From positions 3,410,001 to 3,474,000 of the forward strand of contig OY782877.1 of assembly GCA_963678445.1 (NCBI GenBank): a stretch of DNA of 64,000 nt. The letters run 5' to 3'. The notes beneath the pieces are model-generated. The model ran no database searches and was not told the DNA's origin. It saw only the letters and a list, made by a program, of their open reading frames with translations. Below, one piece after another: positions 60,920-64,000 of the stretch (positions are counted from its first letter, which is position 1; the number at the start of each line of letters is the position of its first letter). The DNA is from G963678445 sp963678445 (GTDB lineage: Bacteria > Hydrogenedentota > Hydrogenedentia > Hydrogenedentales > G963678445). Position numbers and translations under genes: made by a program.

Positions 60920-63325
60920 ATGCCAAAGGCGACGTTGTTGTGTGTGGATGCTAATGTGACCAACCGCCGTGTTTTTGAGGAAATGCTCCATCGCAATATG
61001 ACTAATTGTGCGGTATACACTACGGGAAGCGCTGAAGAGGCGATGGAGTTGGCGGCGCAGGCAGCTCCTGATTGCGCTATTTTGGATGTAGATTTGCCGG
61101 GAATGAGTGGTATCGAACTGTGTCGCCGTTTGAAGGCGAATGAGCAGACGGCGCATTTTCCCGTTTTGTTGTTGACGGCGTTGGATGCGGAGTCGGAATT
61201 GCGCGTATGTGGTCTGGAAGCGGGCGCCGATGATTTTTTGTCTCGTTCGTGTGAGGATGTGGAATTTCTGGCGAAGATTCGGGTGCTGTTACGTATTAAA
61301 TGGGCCGAGGATGAACTGCGTTCTGTCAACAAACGTTTGGTGGATCTGGCGGGGGAGCGCTCAGCGGCATTACATGAATACGATGAACGTTTTCGTTTGC
61401 TGTTTAGTTCATGCAGTGATGCGGTAGTCATGTTTAACCTGGAGGGGGATAATGGAGCGGGACGTTTTATCGATGTAAACGAGGTCGCATGTCGCTGGAT
61501 GGGATACTCGCGTGAGGAGATGCTCCATTTGCGGTTGCGCGATTTGATTCCGCATGATTGGCAAAGCGGTTTCCAGGGGCGTCTGGAAAGCATCTTAAAG
61601 CATCAGCAGATGTTTTTTGAGACGGTATTGGTGGGAAAAGATGAACACCCGTTGCCGGTGTCGGTGCAGGCGCGTCTTTTTGAACGGGATGGGCGACGCA
61701 CTATCATTGCGGTGGTGCGTAATATGCGCTCTTTTATGCGTTCTGGTGCGCATCGCCGCGAGATGGATGCACGGTATCGTACGTTGGCGGTGCAGACGGG
61801 ACAGATGATTTATGATTGTTATGTGCGTACAGGCCGGATTAAATGGGGGGGGGCGGTGACGCAGGTGATTGGGTATTCGCCGGAGGAAATGGATGCGAAG
61901 AATTGGTCGGAATGGAAGCAGTATGTGCATCCGGAGGATGCGGTGCAATTGCGCGGGCCTTTTCGTGAGGCAATGGAGGCGGTGGGGATGTATCAATTGG
62001 AGTATCGGGTGCGGCATCGTTCGGGTGAGTATCGACATGTGGAGGATTTGGGGGTCGTATTACCGGGAGAGGATGGGCGCGCCTATCGGGTGCTAGGCAC
62101 GATTAAAGATATTACGGCGCGTGTGCGTGCGGAGATGGAGCGAAGGCGTCTGGAGCAGGAGATGCAGCATTCGCAGCGTTTGGAGAGCCTGGGGGTGCTG
62201 GCTGGGGGGATTGCGCATGACTTCAATAATATTTTGGCGGCGATTATTGGGCTGACGGATTTGACGCTGCAGGATGTTGCGCCGAATACAGCGATGCATG
62301 AAGATTTGGGGGAAGTTTTACGTGCGGCGCATCGTGCTAAGGATCTTGTGCAACAGATTTTGGCATTTAGCCGTCAGTCGGGTGAGGAGCGAGACGCTTT
62401 GCATTTGCATGTGCTGGTGCGGGAGGCGTTGAAATTGCTTCGGGCGACATTACCGCCAACGATTAAGATTGTGGATTCGGTAGATGTGCATTCGGGAGCG
62501 GTCTATGCTAATGCCTCCCAGATGCATCAGGTTGTAATGAATTATTGTACCAATGCGGCGCAGGCCATGCAGGGACAGGAGGGGGTGCTGGAGGTGCGTG
62601 TGGAGGATGTTGAGGTGGGGGAAGAGTTGGCGGCGCGTTATACGAAGTTGCATGCGGGGTCGTATGTAAAACTTAGTGTGCGTGATACAGGCCACGGTAT
62701 GGACGAGCGGGTACTCAGTCGTATCTTCGATCCGTTTTACACTACAAAAGGACCCGGTGAGGGAACCGGCATGGGGCTGGCGGTGGTGCATGGAATTATA
62801 ACCAGTCATGGGGGGGCTGTTGTGGTTAATAGCCAGATTGGAAAAGGGGCGCTTTTCGAGACCTATCTGCCGCGTGTACAAGCAGCCGAGAAGGAAGGGG
62901 ATGAGACTCCAGGACGAATACCGGGGGGCTCGGAACGCCTCCTTTTTGTGGACGATGAGGAAAGTGTCTTACATTTTGCGCAATCTCTGTTACCCCGTCT
63001 GGGCTATGATGTGGCTTTTGCCTCTGACGGAGAAGAGGCGTTGGCCTGTTTTGAACGTGAGCCGTATAGTTTTGATTTGATCATAACGGATCAGGTAATG
63101 CCGCGTATGACGGGGGAAACGTTGGCGTTGATGGCGCGTAAGAGACGGCCGGATATGCCCATTATTCTTTTTACCGGCTTTAGTGAGGAGATTCGGGAAG
63201 AGCATTTACGCGCCATGGGCATCTGGGAGGTGGTCAGGAAACCGATTATTGCAAGGGATCTGGCCATGGCTATCCGGCGGGTTTTGGATGTCGGAGAAGA
63301 TCGGAGGCGGGACATGCCATGTTAA
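60920..63325 (+). CDS. Hybrid sensor histidine kinase (Rec-PAS-PAS-HisKA-HATPase-Rec)
   Basis: An 801-residue soluble signalling protein. The N-terminal receiver has phospho-acceptor D56 in ILDVDLPGMSGIELCRRL. Two PAS domains follow at about 150-270 and 285-405 (the second with VIGYSPEEMDAKNW and GTIKDITARV, a PAC end). HisKA has H433 in GGIAHDFNNILAAIIGLTDL. The HATPase has NYCTNAAQAM, DTGHGMDE and FDPFYTTKGPGEGTGMGLAVVHG. A C-terminal receiver contains LLFVDDEESVL and DLIITDQVMPRMTG. There are no membrane helices, so it senses something cytosolic. The start is ATG 60920 with GGGAG eight bases upstream. No output regulator is adjacent. Confidence 0.93.
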   Translation: MPKATLLCVDANVTNRRVFEEMLHRNMTNCAVYTTGSAEEAMELAAQAAPDCAILDVDLPGMSGIELCRRLKANEQTAHFPVLLLTALDAESELRVCGLEAGADDFLSRSCEDVEFLAKIRVLLRIKWAEDELRSVNKRLVDLAGERSAALHEYDERFRLLFSSCSDAVVMFNLEGDNGAGRFIDVNEVACRWMGYSREEMLHLRLRDLIPHDWQSGFQGRLESILKHQQMFFETVLVGKDEHPLPVSVQARLFERDGRRTIIAVVRNMRSFMRSGAHRREMDARYRTLAVQTGQMIYDCYVRTGRIKWGGAVTQVIGYSPEEMDAKNWSEWKQYVHPEDAVQLRGPFREAMEAVGMYQLEYRVRHRSGEYRHVEDLGVVLPGEDGRAYRVLGTIKDITARVRAEMERRRLEQEMQHSQRLESLGVLAGGIAHDFNNILAAIIGLTDLTLQDVAPNTAMHEDLGEVLRAAHRAKDLVQQILAFSRQSGEERDALHLHVLVREALKLLRATLPPTIKIVDSVDVHSGAVYANASQMHQVVMNYCTNAAQAMQGQEGVLEVRVEDVEVGEELAARYTKLHAGSYVKLSVRDTGHGMDERVLSRIFDPFYTTKGPGEGTGMGLAVVHGIITSHGGAVVVNSQIGKGALFETYLPRVQAAEKEGDETPGRIPGGSERLLFVDDEESVLHFAQSLLPRLGYDVAFASDGEEALACFEREPYSFDLIITDQVMPRMTGETLALMARKRRPDMPIILFTGFSEEIREEHLRAMGIWEVVRKPIIARDLAMAIRRVLDVGEDRRRDMPC

Positions 63326-63342
63326 CCGAGGCTGCTGTTTTC

Positions 63343-63360
63343 CCTAAAAAAGTGTATACT
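63343..63360 (+). promoter_or_regulatory. CCTAAAAAAGTGTATACT motif
   Basis: The best match to the recurring motif (compare 13853-13872). TATACT at 63355-63360 could be the -10 of the ComEA-like gene, about 150 bases upstream of its start and ahead of element copy M. No standard -35 is present. Confidence 0.4.
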
Positions 63361-63395
63361 CTTTCGGAGGGTTAAGCCCCCAATTCTTTTGGGCC

Positions 63396-63490
63396 TTAAT
63401 TCCTGAAGGGCTACCGTAACGCGAAATTTTGCTGCGGTCACGACACGAAGAGAAAGGACCCTGGATTCTGATTGTGGTCCCTGAACCACG
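63396..63490 (+). repeat. Dispersed TTTA element, copy M (diverged)
   Basis: ATTCCTGAAGGGCTACCGTAACGCGAAATTTT is broken by several changes from consensus, then GCGGTCACGACACGAAGAGAAAGGACC and the right end TTGTGGTCCCTGAACCACG followed by TTTA (63491-63494). The left boundary is approximate. It sits in the leader of the ComEA-like gene. Confidence 0.65.
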
Positions 63491-63513
63491 TTTAAGATTA
63501 AGGGGCTGGCACG

Positions 63514-64000
63514 ATGCTGAACGCTACAACAAAGATACTAGCCGTAATCTCTGTGACTGCTTTTGTAAGTGGCGGTTTGATGTACGCGATACTCTCGCAT
63601 AGGGATACCGGGGGACATATTTCGCAAATCATTCCGGCGCCGATAACCGACGAAGCGTCTGTACAGGATGGCAAAATGCAAGGGCGCTCTGTCGAGCCGC
63701 TGCCCGCCATTCACGACGAAGCAATCGTACCTAAAAAGGCCCCTTTGTTAGTAGTTTCTGCGATGGGAGCGGTGCAGGCTCCCGGTGTTTATCGTCTGGC
63801 CAAGGGAAGTCGCGTACATGATCTCATACAGCAGGCGGGCGGCGTGACACCCGATGCAGATATGGAAGATATTAATCTGGCGGCATCCTTGATCGATGGC
63901 ACTACGTTAACCGTGCCCGAACAGGCCACGCGAGGCTTTTCCGGAGAGAAGCTTGTCGTGCGATCATCACAAACAGCGGCGGCTCTGAATCCTTCTTCGT
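63514..64000 (+). CDS. ComEA-like SLBB-domain protein (3' end outside window)
   Basis: An open frame of 162 residues to the window end. An N-terminal anchor helix (about residues 7-27) is followed by a linker and an SLBB domain: VVSAMGAVQAPGVYRLAKGSRVHDLIQQAGGVTPDADMEDINLAASLIDGTTLTVPE, split here only by its length over residues about 77-134. This pattern is that of the ComEA N-terminal half; the DNA-binding helix-hairpin-helix would come after the window. ComEA binds incoming DNA during natural transformation. Because the C-terminal part is not seen, another SLBB protein is possible. A purine-rich AAGGGG lies upstream of the ATG. Confidence 0.65.
   Translation, partial: MLNATTKILAVISVTAFVSGGLMYAILSHRDTGGHISQIIPAPITDEASVQDGKMQGRSVEPLPAIHDEAIVPKKAPLLVVSAMGAVQAPGVYRLAKGSRVHDLIQQAGGVTPDADMEDINLAASLIDGTTLTVPEQATRGFSGEKLVVRSSQTAAALNPSS

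Noticed and set aside
60730..61593. A 287-residue Ser/Arg-rich frame on the minus strand
   Set aside because: It is antisense to the receiver and PAS domains of the hybrid kinase and has no recognisable features.

Overview
The window reads as chromosome of a Gram-negative, free-living bacterium of roughly 50% GC. It encodes outer-membrane proteins (an alginate-export-type barrel and a TolC-family channel), an HtrA-type periplasmic protease, menaquinone/ubiquinone methylation, System II cytochrome c maturation (ResB/CcsA), O-antigen-type glycan genes and DisA. The mix of ThuA, GH127 (DUF1680), a Tat-exported sugar-phosphate-isomerase-like protein, a GH3 enzyme and a B12-type radical SAM protein is typical of candidate phyla such as Hydrogenedentota or of PVC bacteria. 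That placement is an inference from gene content only.

Layout: 1-2.8 kb holds the end of an outer-membrane barrel gene (minus strand) and dinB. 2.8-10.5 kb is a TolC/CusB/CusA-type heavy-metal efflux operon. 10.5-15.4 kb has serA (behind a candidate attenuator), icd, ubiE and a ThuA protein. 15.7-24.4 kb has a PAS histidine kinase, an HtrA protease with four PDZ-like domains followed by a protease-fold paralogue lacking the catalytic His and Ser, an esterase, small or unknown proteins and a secreted GH3 enzyme. 24.6-31.8 kb holds unknown proteins, including a 46-aa membrane peptide, a degenerate histidine-kinase-ATPase-like protein and an HTH protein with four acidic 52-residue repeats, then a radical SAM protein. 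31.8-44.4 kb has tex, a GH127 enzyme, an isomerase-like protein, and O-antigen polymerase/ligase and flippase genes. 44.6-48.8 kb is a very tight radA-disA-pyrK-pyrD operon. 49.2-53 kb is a cytochrome c maturation operon. 53-59.4 kb has aspS, an acyltransferase, a CPBP-like membrane protein, an ion permease and an EIIA-CBS protein. 59.8-60.5 kb is a broken IS256-family element. 60.9-64 kb has a hybrid histidine kinase and the start of a ComEA-like gene.

The most notable feature is a dispersed family of about 95-115 bp non-coding elements, with at least 12 recognisable copies here in both orientations. Almost all are intergenic, often within a few bases of stop codons. Two copies are flanked on both sides by TTTA. 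One copy (59985-60080) interrupts the IS256-type transposase pseudogene: removing the element plus one TTTA restores the transposase frame exactly. This is strong internal evidence that the family is a mobile, MITE-like element with a 4-bp TTTA target duplication. No transposase that could move it is visible in the window.

Most starts were chosen from the position of purine-rich ribosome binding sites, often downstream of the longest possible start. At two genes (34860 and 40994) the upstream in-frame extension is only read-through of an element copy.
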